A DNA stretch of 64,000 nt from Actinoplanes sp. KI2 (lineage in GTDB: Bacteria; Actinomycetota; Actinomycetes; Mycobacteriales; Micromonosporaceae), in the NCBI RefSeq assembly GCF_025630775.1, contig NZ_JAOSZE010000001.1, positions 302,794-366,793 of the forward strand. The letters are read 5' to 3'. This document shows, piece by piece, positions 43,857-52,229 of the stretch (positions are counted from its first letter, which is position 1; each line of letters begins with the position of its first letter). The notes below the pieces were generated by a model that did no database searches, was not told the origin of the DNA, and was given only the letters and a program-made list of their open reading frames with translations. A program made the position numbers and the translations under genes.

Positions 43857-43873
43857 ATGAGGAGGCGCGGACG

Positions 43874-45097
43874 ATGGCTTACGACGATACGACCTTCCGC
43901 CGGACTGACGAGCAGCCGACCGACCCGGCCGCCTATCGTGCGAACACGCTGGCCACGACCGAGCAGCGCCGCCAGGAGATCGCCGACGCCGGCGGCGACA
44001 CGTCGGCCGACCTGCTGCGCCGCGACGACGACGGCCGCGATCGGCTCGGCATCCACCTCGGCTGGGAGGTCGTGCTGCTGCTGGCCGCCGCGGCGTTCGG
44101 TTTCCTCCTCTGGCGTCTCGACCCCAGCGCCCTGCGGCGGCCCAGCCTGGACAATCTGCTGGTCAACGGCGCCGCCATCGGCCTGCTCACGCTCGGCGGC
44201 GGGCTCACCCTGCGGGCCGGCGTGCCCAACCTGGCGCTCGGCCCGATCGCCCTGGCCGCCGCCCTCCAGTACGCCACGCAGGGCGACCAGGGCCTGGTCA
44301 AGGCGGCGGTGCCGGCGCTGATCATCGCGGCGGCCGGCGCGATCGTGGTCGGCCTGGTCGTGGTGGTGCTGCACGTGCCCGGCTGGGCGGCGACGCTCGC
44401 GGCGGCGTTCGGTGTCATCGTCTTCGATCAGCTGAGCAATCACCCGGTCGCGGTGCAGGGCCAGTACGACCCCACCGACCAGGCGTTCTTCCTGTTCGGC
44501 GGGTTCGCGCTGCTGGCCGTGCTGGGCGGTGCGCTCGGCACGATCACGCCGGTCCGCCGGTGGCTGGGCGGCATGCGTCCGGTCGGCGACCCGTCCCGCC
44601 GCCGCGGCGGCGCGGTGGTCGCGCCGGTGATGCTCTCGCTGGTGCTCTCGTCGCTGTTCGCGGTCGGCGCCGGCATTCTGATGGCCGCCCAGTCGGCCAA
44701 GCCGATCGTCCCGGGCACCGGCCTGGAGTGGACCGGCATCGCGCTCGGCCTCGCGATGCTGGCCGGCACCAGCGCGTACGGGCGGCGTGGCGGCATCTTC
44801 GGCACGCTCTTCGCGGTCGCGGCGATGACGCTCTACCTGGACTGGTCCGGCCGCAAAGGTCTGGACATCGCGCTGTTCGCGACCGCGGCCTGCGTCTTCG
44901 GCGGCGGCCTGATCGTGACCCGGCTGGTCGAGACGTACGGGCGGCCGCTTCCGCCCAGCGTCGGCGACGACTGGAACGCCGCGCCCACGACCGGCGCCGC
45001 GAACTGGACGCCCGACCTGGAGAGTTGGACTCCGGCCAGCGCCAGCCCGGCCCGCACCGACCGCTGGGACGAGGGACCCTGGGGATCCGCCCGCTGA
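43874..45097 (+). CDS. Multi-pass membrane protein, ABC permease-like (branched-chain/sugar type)
   Basis: 407 residues with GAGGAGG upstream. A cytosolic N-terminus (~1-60) precedes about ten hydrophobic helices. The segment GLLTLGGGLTLRAGVPNLAL resembles the first conserved block of LivH/RbsC-type permeases (tLaaGGiDLSVGs), but the EAA-type coupling loop is not evident and no ATPase or binding protein gene is adjacent. The C-terminal ~60 residues are Trp/Asp/Ala-rich and hydrophilic. Function unassigned. Confidence 0.75.
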   Translation: MAYDDTTFRRTDEQPTDPAAYRANTLATTEQRRQEIADAGGDTSADLLRRDDDGRDRLGIHLGWEVVLLLAAAAFGFLLWRLDPSALRRPSLDNLLVNGAAIGLLTLGGGLTLRAGVPNLALGPIALAAALQYATQGDQGLVKAAVPALIIAAAGAIVVGLVVVVLHVPGWAATLAAAFGVIVFDQLSNHPVAVQGQYDPTDQAFFLFGGFALLAVLGGALGTITPVRRWLGGMRPVGDPSRRRGGAVVAPVMLSLVLSSLFAVGAGILMAAQSAKPIVPGTGLEWTGIALGLAMLAGTSAYGRRGGIFGTLFAVAAMTLYLDWSGRKGLDIALFATAACVFGGGLIVTRLVETYGRPLPPSVGDDWNAAPTTGAANWTPDLESWTPASASPARTDRWDEGPWGSAR

Positions 45098-45126
45098 CCC
45101 GACCGCTCGGTCCTATGCTTGCCGTC

Positions 45127-45435
45127 ATGACCACCCCGAGCTTCGCCGAGCTGGACGCCCTGCCCACCGAGGAGCTGCGCGAGCGCGCCTTCGCCGTGGC
45201 GCGCAAGAACTACGACATCAAGTTCTTCTGGTCGGTCTCCAAGCACCTGCCCGACTCGGACGACGTCGGCGAGCTCGACGGTGCGCCCAACTCGATCGGC
45301 CCGATCATCGACGAGTACGTCGCGCTGTGGCGGGAGTTCCGGGGCAAGGGTGGCTACGCGGAACACGGGTACGGCGAGACCGAGCCGCTGCTGCGCGCCG
45401 CGTTCATCGATTACCTGCAAAAGCACGGCCACTGA
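45127..45435 (+). CDS. Small conserved-looking soluble protein, unknown function
   Basis: 102 residues from ATG 45127; TATGCT at 45114-45119 is a good -10, so the message may be nearly leaderless, and the in-frame ATG at 45115 would then fall inside the -10. Sequence is helical and acidic with LPTEELRERAFAVARK and HLPDSDD segments, aromatic-rich in the centre (NYDIKFFWSVSKH). No family recognised, but codon bias is strong. Confidence 0.72.
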   Translation: MTTPSFAELDALPTEELRERAFAVARKNYDIKFFWSVSKHLPDSDDVGELDGAPNSIGPIIDEYVALWREFRGKGGYAEHGYGETEPLLRAAFIDYLQKHGH

Positions 45436-45501
45436 TCGGCCGCTCCGCCGGTATCCACTGCCGTCGTTTGAAAGAGCCATCGATCCGGGAAATATCCGCG
45501 C

Positions 45502-45993
45502 ATGGCTCTCGGCAACCGGTTCAAGTCTGCACCCGGTGCGGGCACACTTGCCGCACTCATACTGGTTCTCGTATTCGGCAGCACCTGGTACGCGAACTGG
45601 GCATTCGACAACACCAATCCCAACACCGCGGGCGGCTGGTGGCTCCGGCTGCTCACCTGGCCGCGCTGGACGATCAGCTCCAACGATTCACTCCGCGAGA
45701 TCATTGTGGGCGATCTGAAGGCGATCCTGGTGGTCGTCTTCACCGCGCTGTTTCTGTACCTGCTGCCCGGTTCGCAGCTGGCTCGGGCGCGCGGCACGAT
45801 CAGTCAGTTCTTCGCGGGCTGGGCGTCATACATCTTCGCGGGTGGCTTCGCCGCGCTGGTCACCACGCTCTTCCTGAAGAACCCGTCGATGCTCGGCGCA
45901 TTCCAGTCGGCCGGCAGCGGGGTCACCTACGGCCTGTTCGTCGGCTGGATCATCGGCCTGGCGACGCTGGGCGGCTATCGCGGCACCAGATAA
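45502..45993 (+). CDS. Four-helix membrane protein, unknown function
   Basis: 163 residues. Hydrophobic helices at about 14-32, 72-92, 103-123 and 138-158; a Trp-rich outer loop (WWLRLLTWPRW) sits between helices 1 and 2. It ends just before a strong bidirectional terminator shared with the convergent osmoprotectant ATPase gene. No motif identifies a function. Confidence 0.72.
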   Translation: MALGNRFKSAPGAGTLAALILVLVFGSTWYANWAFDNTNPNTAGGWWLRLLTWPRWTISSNDSLREIIVGDLKAILVVVFTALFLYLLPGSQLARARGTISQFFAGWASYIFAGGFAALVTTLFLKNPSMLGAFQSAGSGVTYGLFVGWIIGLATLGGYRGTR

Positions 45994-46004
45994 ATCCCCC
46001 GAAC

Positions 46005-46039
46005 GAGCGCCAGGCCGGCGGAAACCCGGCCTGGCGCTC
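46005..46039. terminator. Bidirectional terminator hairpin
   Basis: Perfect 14-bp stem gagcgccaggccgg (46005-46018) / ccggcctggcgctc (46026-46039), 7-nt loop, between convergent genes. No long T-run, as common in Actinobacteria. Confidence 0.85.
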
Positions 46040-47047
46040 TCAGACCGTCGCTTCCGCTTCGGGCACCGCAAAAATTGACGTACGGGTGACCACGCCCACG
46101 TTCTTGCCATTCTCGACGACCACGACCTCCGTGGCGTCACTCGCCAGCATCGCGGCCAGCGCATCGTAGAGCGTCCCCTCGGCGTCCACGGTCGGAATAC
46201 CGCTCTTGGCTGCATCCGTCGCCCCGGAGACCATTGCCTGCCGTAGGGGCGTGACGGCCAGCCGGCGGATGCCCCGGTCGGCGCCGACGAAGTCGCCGAC
46301 CGCCGTCGAATCCGGCTTGGCCAGCAGCTCGGCCGGCGGCGCGTACTGCAGCAGCCGGCCGCCCTCGGCCAGCACCGCGATCCGGTCGCCCAGCCGAACC
46401 GCCTCGTCGATGTCGTGGGTGACCAGCACGATCGTCTTACGGACGGCGGCCTGCAAGCGCAGGAACTCCTCCTGCAGGCGGCCGCGGGCGATCGGGTCGA
46501 CGGCCGAGAACGGCTCGTCCATGAGCAGCACCAGCGGGTCGGCGGCGAGCGCCCGGGCCACCCCGACCCGCTGCCGCTGGCCGCCGGAGAGCTCGTGCGG
46601 GTAGCGCTTGGCGTACCGGGCCGGGTCGAGGCCGACCAGGTCGAGCAGCTCGTCGGCGCGCTGGCCGATCCGCTTGGCGTTCCAGCCGAGCAGTTTCGGG
46701 ACGGTGCCGACGTTGGTGCGGATGTTCTGATGCGGGAAGAGGCCGACGTTCTGGATCACATACCCGATGTGCCGGCGCAGCTCGACCGGGTCGCGTTCGA
46801 GGACGTTCTGCCCGTCGATGAGGATCCGCCCGTGGGTCGGCTCGATCAACCGGTTGATCATGCGGAGGATCGTCGACTTCCCACAGCCCGACGGGCCGAT
46901 CAGCACGGTCAGCTCGCCGGCGCGCACCTCGAGGCTGAAGTCGCCGACCGCGACCGTGCCGTCGGGGTACGTCTTGCCGATGTCCTCCAGCGTGATCGAC
47001 GCAGCGCTCCGGGCGTCCCCGGATCCATTGATCGCGGTAGCGTCCAC
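46040..47047 (-). CDS. Osmoprotectant (glycine betaine/choline) ABC transporter ATPase
   Basis: 335 residues from GTG 47047, with AGGAAGGA upstream; longer frames overlap the divergent permease. ABC motifs: Walker A GPSGCGKST, Q-loop YVIQNVGLFPHQ, signature LSGGQRQRV and Walker B LLMDEPFSAVD. C-terminal CBS-like domains (to residue 335) match OpuCA/ProV. It energises uptake through the two divergent permeases. Its start lies two bp from the permease start on the other strand. Confidence 0.93.
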   Translation of the reverse strand: MDATAINGSGDARSAASITLEDIGKTYPDGTVAVGDFSLEVRAGELTVLIGPSGCGKSTILRMINRLIEPTHGRILIDGQNVLERDPVELRRHIGYVIQNVGLFPHQNIRTNVGTVPKLLGWNAKRIGQRADELLDLVGLDPARYAKRYPHELSGGQRQRVGVARALAADPLVLLMDEPFSAVDPIARGRLQEEFLRLQAAVRKTIVLVTHDIDEAVRLGDRIAVLAEGGRLLQYAPPAELLAKPDSTAVGDFVGADRGIRRLAVTPLRQAMVSGATDAAKSGIPTVDAEGTLYDALAAMLASDATEVVVVENGKNVGVVTRTSIFAVPEAEATV

Positions 47048-47049
47048 GT

Positions 47050-47769
47050 ATGTCCTTCCTGTTGCGGGCGCCGGCGCCCCTGCCGCTGGCCGCACCCGCC
47101 GGTGACGGGCCCGGAAATCCGTGGTTCTCCTGGCAGTACATCCAGGACAACGCGGACACCATCCTGTCCAAGCTCGGCTTCCACATCGGGATCACCCTGG
47201 AGACCGTGGTGATCGCGTTGCTGGTCGCCGTGCCGTTGGCCGTCCTCGCGTACTGGATCAGACCGCTGACCGGGCCGATTCTCGCACTCTCCGGCGTGCT
47301 CTACACGATTCCGTCGCTGGCGCTGCTGGCGTTGCTGGCCCCGCTGCTCGGCGCGACCAACCGCGGGACGGTATTGATCGCGCTGGTGCTGTACGCCCTG
47401 CTGCTCCTGGTTCGTAATGCGCTGACCGGTCTCACCCAGGTGCCGGCCGACGTCAAGGACGCCGCCTCCGGCATGGGGTACGGGCGGTTCGGCCGGCTCT
47501 GGCACGTCGAGCTGCCGCTGGCGCTGCCCGGCATCGTGACCGGCCTGCGGCTGGCCACGGTCTCCACGGTGGCCCTGGTCACGATCGGCGCGATCATCGG
47601 TCAGGGCGGCCTCGGCGACCTGATCATGGGCGGCTTCTGGAACAACTTCTACAAGGCCGAGATCCTCACCGGCACGGTGCTCTGCGTCGGCCTGGCGCTG
47701 GTGTTCGACCTGGCGCTGGTCGGCCTCGGCCGGGTGCTGACCCCGTGGAGCAGGAGGCGGGCAACGTGA
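47050..47769 (+). CDS. Osmoprotectant ABC transporter permease 1
   Basis: 239 residues with six membrane helices. The EAA-like loop DVKDAASGMGYGRFGRLWHV is OpuCB-type. TAGCGT at 47038-47043 could be a -10 giving a leaderless message, since no ribosome site precedes the ATG. The stop overlaps the next permease (GTGA). Confidence 0.9.
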   Translation: MSFLLRAPAPLPLAAPAGDGPGNPWFSWQYIQDNADTILSKLGFHIGITLETVVIALLVAVPLAVLAYWIRPLTGPILALSGVLYTIPSLALLALLAPLLGATNRGTVLIALVLYALLLLVRNALTGLTQVPADVKDAASGMGYGRFGRLWHVELPLALPGIVTGLRLATVSTVALVTIGAIIGQGGLGDLIMGGFWNNFYKAEILTGTVLCVGLALVFDLALVGLGRVLTPWSRRRAT

Positions 47770-48479
47770 GCTATTTCCAGGACGCCATCGTCTGGCTCAA
47801 CGACCCGCTCAACTGGACCAACCCGGGCGGCCTGCTCGACCGGCTCCAGGAGCACCTGGTGATCACCTTCTGGGCGGTGCTGATCGGCTGCTTGGTCGGG
47901 CTGCCGCTGGGCATCTGGCTCGGGCACCGCGGCCGGGGCGGTGGCGTGGTGGTCACCACGGCCAACCTCACCCGGGCGATCCCCACGCTGGCGCTGCTCA
48001 CGATCCTGCCGCTCACCCCGATCGGGTTCGGCAAGCTGCCGGTGATCCTCGCGCTCGCCGTGTTCGCGGTGCCGCCGCTGCTCGCCAACGCGTACACCGG
48101 GCTGCGCTCGGTGGATGCCGAGACGAGGGACGCGGCCGTCGGGATGGGGCTCTCCGGCGGGCAGTTGTTACGCCGCGTCGAGCTTCCGCTCTCGGTGCCG
48201 TACCTCGCGGCCGGCCTGCGGACCGCCGCGGTGCAGGTGGTGGCCACCGCCACGCTCGCAACATTTGTGAACGGCGGCGGCCTCGGGCAGATCATCACGG
48301 CCGGGTTCGGGCTCGGGATCAGCCGCGGCGGCGCGCAGATCGTGGCCGGCGGCATCGCTGTGGTCGTTCTCGCACTTCTCGTCGAAGCGCTGTTCGCGGG
48401 GGTGGAACGCCTGGTCACGCCCCGTCCATTGCGGGTGGTCCGGCGGCGGCGGGCGGCTCGGCCCGCGGTCAGCGGGTAA
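47766..48479 (+). CDS. Osmoprotectant ABC transporter permease 2
   Basis: 237 residues from GTG 47766 (overlapping start). Six helices and the conserved loop DAETRDAAVGMGLSGGQLLR identify an OpuCD-type partner of permease 1. It starts with a soluble ~30-residue segment YFQDAIVWLNDPLNW that is common in these permeases. Confidence 0.92.
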   Translation: MSYFQDAIVWLNDPLNWTNPGGLLDRLQEHLVITFWAVLIGCLVGLPLGIWLGHRGRGGGVVVTTANLTRAIPTLALLTILPLTPIGFGKLPVILALAVFAVPPLLANAYTGLRSVDAETRDAAVGMGLSGGQLLRRVELPLSVPYLAAGLRTAAVQVVATATLATFVNGGGLGQIITAGFGLGISRGGAQIVAGGIAVVVLALLVEALFAGVERLVTPRPLRVVRRRRAARPAVSG

Positions 48480-48502
48480 CAGACCAGCATCTTTCCGGGA
48501 AG

Positions 48503-48531
48503 TTGTCATACCCAGCGGGTAGACCTAGGCA
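48503..48531 (+). promoter_or_regulatory. Predicted promoter of the binding-protein gene
   Basis: TTGTCA (48503-48508), a 17-bp spacer and TAGGCA (48526-48531), about 90 bp upstream of the lipoprotein ATG. Confidence 0.5.
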
Positions 48532-48620
48532 CTGCATATATACGGGCAACGCACTTTCGGCTGCCCGTCGGACACGCGGCGCGGCCACGACGGTCGCGCC
48601 GGGACACAGAAGGCGGCAGT

Positions 48621-49613
48621 ATGCGTCGACACTTGCTCCTGATGGCCGCCAGTGCCTCAGCGGCCATCGTCACACTCGCCGGCTGTGGCAGCGCCGGCTC
48701 CTCGGGTACGGAGGCGCCGCCGTCGGCGGCCGCGGGCGCGGGCTGTGCCCCGGTCGCGGGCAACGACCTGGTGGTGCTCACCGACGACAAAAAACTGCAG
48801 AACACCGACAACGTGATCGCCGCGATCAACAAGAAGGCATCGTCGCCGCAGCTGATCGCTGCGCTGGACAAGGTGGCTGCGGCCCTCGACACGACCAAGC
48901 TCATCGCGCTGAACAAGGCGGTCGACATCGACCGCAAGTCCTCGAAGGCCGCGGCGAGCGAGTTCATCTCCACCAACAACCTCACCGCGGGCCTGGCGAA
49001 GGGCTCCGGCAACATCGTCGTCGGCGCGGCCAACTTCAGCGAGTCGGCGACGCTCGGCGAGATCTACGGCCAGGTGCTGACCGCGGCCGGTTACAAGGTC
49101 AAGGTGCAGCAGATCGGCAACCGCGAGCTCTACGAGCCCGCGCTGGAGAAGGGCGACATCTCCGTCGTCCCCGAGTACGCCGCCACCCTCGCGACGTTCC
49201 TGCAGGGCAAGGTCGACAAGTCCGGCAAGGACCCGTCCTCGCCCGACCTGAACACCACGGTGACCAATCTGAAGGCGCTGGGCGACAAGGTCGGCCTGGT
49301 GTTCGGGCAGGCGTCGCAGGCGCAGGACCAGAACGCCTTCGCGGTCACCACGGCCTTCGCCGACAAGTACGGCGTGAAGACGCTGTCCGACCTGGCCGCC
49401 AAGTGCTCCGGCGCGGCGACCGTGCTCGGCGGCCCGGCGGAGTGCCCGCAGCGGCCGAAGTGCCAGCAGGGCCTGGTCGACGTCTACAACTTCCAGGCCG
49501 GCAAGTTCTCCAGCCTGGACGCCGGTGGCCCGCTCACCAAGACGGCTCTCAAGAACGGCACGATCAGCGTGGGCCTGGTCTTCAGCTCGGACGGTGCATT
49601 GGCCGCCGGGTGA
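48621..49613 (+). CDS. Osmoprotectant-binding lipoprotein, apparently circularly permuted
   Basis: 330 residues. Signal peptide with lipobox LAGC. Residues ~48-120 (DLVVLTDDKKLQNTDNVIA through LNKAVDIDRKS) match the normal C-terminal end of OpuAC/ProX-type binding proteins, while the usual N-terminal start (IVVGAANFSESATLGEIYG) appears only at ~130, and the protein ends at VGLVFSSDGALAAG, exactly where the usual sequence would continue into DLVVLTDD. So the domain order is C-terminal segment then N-terminal plus middle: a circular permutation. It should still fold as a two-lobed betaine-type receptor delivering to the adjacent permeases. Confidence 0.9.
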   Translation: MRRHLLLMAASASAAIVTLAGCGSAGSSGTEAPPSAAAGAGCAPVAGNDLVVLTDDKKLQNTDNVIAAINKKASSPQLIAALDKVAAALDTTKLIALNKAVDIDRKSSKAAASEFISTNNLTAGLAKGSGNIVVGAANFSESATLGEIYGQVLTAAGYKVKVQQIGNRELYEPALEKGDISVVPEYAATLATFLQGKVDKSGKDPSSPDLNTTVTNLKALGDKVGLVFGQASQAQDQNAFAVTTAFADKYGVKTLSDLAAKCSGAATVLGGPAECPQRPKCQQGLVDVYNFQAGKFSSLDAGGPLTKTALKNGTISVGLVFSSDGALAAG

Positions 49614-49649
49614 CCTTTTTCACCCTGGTTTGACAGCTTGTGGATATGA

Positions 49650-49680
49650 GCGCCGGGTTTCCACCCTTGAAACCCGGCGC
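49650..49680 (+). terminator. Terminator after the osmoprotectant-binding gene
   Basis: Perfect 12-bp stem gcgccgggtttc (49650-49661) / gaaacccggcgc (49669-49680) followed by ttcctcgtttc. Confidence 0.85.
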
Positions 49681-49724
49681 TTCCTCGTTTCAATCTTGGC
49701 GCGCTCTCGGTAGCATCGGCGGCC

Positions 49725-51068
49725 ATGCCGGAGAGGGACCCCGAGACTGGACACAGCTCGCGACTGCTCCGCGGCCTGATCTGGGCGGGCGTGCTGCTCG
49801 CGCCGCTGGCCGCGGCCATCGTGCTGCTGGGCCAGAGCTCCGGCTCGGTGCGTTTCGCCGTGCTGCTGATCGCGGTGAGTGTGGTGCTGATCGGCGCGTC
49901 GGTGCTCATCCGCAGCGATCCGATGCTGCAGCGCATGCATGTCGAGGATCGGGTGGCCGAGGAGGTCGAGGCGCTCCGCCGCGAGTTGCGAGCGGAGTTC
50001 GGCGGCGGTGCCCCGTCCGATAATCCCGGATTCTTCGGGGATGTTCCGCTGGCCGACGATCCGTTCCCGGCCGCACCTCGCCGCCTGCCCGAGCCCGGCT
50101 TCGCCGGCGGTGGCCGGGCCGCGGTGCCGGCCGCAGCTGTCCCCGTCGGCCCGCGTCCGGGCGCCGCCGGAGGGCCCGCCGGTCCGCCTCCGGTCGCCGC
50201 CGGTGTGCCCGCCGGCCCGCGTCCGGTTGCCGCGTCGGCCGCGATTCCGGTGCCGCGCGGAGCGGCGTCCGTCCCCGGCCCCGCCTCGCCGGCCGCGCCG
50301 CGTGCCTCGGCCTCGGTCCGGCCCGGCGGCGCGCCGTACGGTCGCTCCGATGCCCCGGACGCCGACTTCGCCGGGAGCACCGGCTATCCGGCCGCGCGGG
50401 CGTCCGGCACCTATGGCTCGGCGCGGGTCGCCGGTCCCGGTCCGGACGGCTACGGGGACGGTTACGGCCGCCCGGCGACCGACGGCTACGCCCAGCCCGA
50501 CGGTGTCCACGGCGCCCCGACCGGCCGCGCCGCGCCAACCGGCTACGACCCGTCGAACGACTACGACCCGTCGAACGACTTCGGGCCCGCGAACGACTTC
50601 GGGCCCGCGAACGACTTCGGGCCCGCGAACGACTTCGGGCCCGCGAACGACTTCGGGCCCGCGAACGACTACCACTCCGCGAACGACTTCGGGCCGGCGA
50701 ACGACTACGACCCCGCGAACGACTACGCGCCGGTGAACGACTTCGGTCCTGCCGACGACTACGACCCCGCGAACGACTATGGGTCCGCGAACGGCTACGG
50801 CCGGGCGAACGGCACCAGCCACGCGACCGGCTATCGCGACCACTCGCCGGTCGATCCCGACGTGGCCGGCTACGGCCTGGACGGCGGCTACGACGGCCCG
50901 CAGCCGTCCGGCGACCCGAACTACAAGGCGCGCCGCCACCGCCCGTCGGCCAACGACACCAACGTGGGCACGCTGGCCGACTTCGCCGGCTACCCGGGCT
51001 GGTCGGACGAGTCCGAGCCGCAGTCCGACGAGCGCTACGTCCAGGGCTACGGCCCCCGACGCCGCTGA
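49725..51068 (+). CDS. Two-helix membrane protein with a long repetitive hydrophilic tail
   Basis: 447 residues. Two membrane helices (~15-36 and ~42-62) are followed by a short coiled stretch (EDRVAEEVEALRRELRAEFG), a Pro/Ala-rich region and, from ~275 to 370, hexapeptide repeats of NDFGPA / NDYDPA type (18-bp DNA repeats). The tail ends with basic KARRHRPSAND. No known domain. The Asn/Asp/Phe/Tyr/Gly-rich tail is low-complexity and may phase-separate or bind partners; this is inference. TAGCAT upstream may be the -10 of a leaderless transcript. Confidence 0.75.
   Translation: MPERDPETGHSSRLLRGLIWAGVLLAPLAAAIVLLGQSSGSVRFAVLLIAVSVVLIGASVLIRSDPMLQRMHVEDRVAEEVEALRRELRAEFGGGAPSDNPGFFGDVPLADDPFPAAPRRLPEPGFAGGGRAAVPAAAVPVGPRPGAAGGPAGPPPVAAGVPAGPRPVAASAAIPVPRGAASVPGPASPAAPRASASVRPGGAPYGRSDAPDADFAGSTGYPAARASGTYGSARVAGPGPDGYGDGYGRPATDGYAQPDGVHGAPTGRAAPTGYDPSNDYDPSNDFGPANDFGPANDFGPANDFGPANDFGPANDYHSANDFGPANDYDPANDYAPVNDFGPADDYDPANDYGSANGYGRANGTSHATGYRDHSPVDPDVAGYGLDGGYDGPQPSGDPNYKARRHRPSANDTNVGTLADFAGYPGWSDESEPQSDERYVQGYGPRRR
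50542..50800. repeat. 18-bp in-frame tandem repeats (NDFGPA type)
   Basis: About fourteen units; five successive ones read gaacgacttcgggcccgc exactly or nearly so (about 50574-50668), flanked by diverged tac-gac variants. They form the tail of the membrane protein gene. Confidence 0.92.
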
Positions 51069-51083
51069 GCGAAACCCGGCCGG

Positions 51084-52229
51084 CTACTTGTCGATGTCCC
51101 CGACCACGAAGAACATCGAGCCGAGAATCGCGATCAGGTCGGGCACCAGGCACCCCGGGATCAGCGTCGCCAGCGCCTGCACGTTCGCGTACGACGCCGT
51201 CCGCAGCTTGAGCCGCCACGGCGTCTTCTCACCCCGCGACACCAGGTAGTACCCGTTCACCCCGAGCGGGTTCTCGGTCCACGCGTACGTGTGCCCCTCC
51301 GGCGCCTTCACCACCTTGGGCAGGCGCACGTTGACCGGCCCGGAGATCCGGTCGACCCGGTCGAGGCACTCCTGCGCGAGGTCCAGCGACACGTACGCCT
51401 GGTCGAGCAGCACCTCGAAGCGCGCGTGGCAGTCACCGGCCGTCTTCGTTACCACCGGCACCTGGAGCTGGTCGTATGCGAGGTAGGGCTCGTCGCGGCG
51501 CAGGTCGAAGTCGAGCCCGCTGGCCCGCGCCACCGGCCCGGACGCACCGTACGCCGCGGCCTGCGCCGCCGTGAGCACACCGACCCCGACCGTGCGGGCC
51601 AGGAAGATGTCGTTGCGCCGGATCAGGTTGTCCAGGTCGGGCAGTCGTTTGCGGACCGTCGCGATCGCCTGCCGGGCCCGCTTGGTCCACCCGGCCGGCA
51701 CCTCCTCCTTGAGGCCGCCGACCCGGTTGAACATGTAGTGCATCCGGCCGCCGGTGGCCTCCTCGAGCACCGCCTGCAGCGTCTCCCGCTCGCGGAACGC
51801 GTAGAACATCGGCGTGATCGCGCCGATCTCCAGCGGGTACGAGCCGAGGAACATCAGGTGGTTGAGCACCCGGTTCATCTCGGCGAGCGCGGTGCGCAGC
51901 CAGACCGCCCGCTCGGGCACCTCGATGCCCATCAGCCGCTCGACGGCGAGCACCACACCCAGCTCGTTGGCGAACGCGGAGAGCCAGTCGTGCCGGTTGG
52001 CCAGCATGATGATCTGCCGGTAGTCGCGCACCTCGAACAGCTTCTCGGCGCCGCGGTGCATGTAGCCGACGATCGGCTCGCAGGCGACCACCCGCTCGCC
52101 GTCCAGGGTGAGCCTCAGCCGCAGCACGCCGTGCGTGGACGGGTGCTGGGGCCCGATGTTGAGCACCATGTCGGCGGTGTCGAGCCCGGCGCCGGTCCCG
52201 ACTGTCATTTCGCGCAGCGCGTCCGTCAC
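51084..52229 (-). CDS. nuoD: Orphan NADH-quinone oxidoreductase subunit D paralogue (NuoD2)
   Basis: 381 residues from GTG 52229 (GTGA overlap with the methyltransferase gene). Full-length 49-kDa-type subunit: [16 protein letters not shown] with the quinone-site His33, [22 protein letters not shown] and a GDIDK C-terminus. Against Thermus Nqo4 (from memory) the quinone-bonding Tyr87 aligns with Trp82, while Arg79 aligns with Arg84, the residue methylated in mitochondrial NDUFS2. No other nuo gene is in the window. It may modify complex I or serve another hydrogenase-like complex. Confidence 0.9.
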   Translation of the reverse strand: MTDALREMTVGTGAGLDTADMVLNIGPQHPSTHGVLRLRLTLDGERVVACEPIVGYMHRGAEKLFEVRDYRQIIMLANRHDWLSAFANELGVVLAVERLMGIEVPERAVWLRTALAEMNRVLNHLMFLGSYPLEIGAITPMFYAFRERETLQAVLEEATGGRMHYMFNRVGGLKEEVPAGWTKRARQAIATVRKRLPDLDNLIRRNDIFLARTVGVGVLTAAQAAAYGASGPVARASGLDFDLRRDEPYLAYDQLQVPVVTKTAGDCHARFEVLLDQAYVSLDLAQECLDRVDRISGPVNVRLPKVVKAPEGHTYAWTENPLGVNGYYLVSRGEKTPWRLKLRTASYANVQALATLIPGCLVPDLIAILGSMFFVVGDIDK

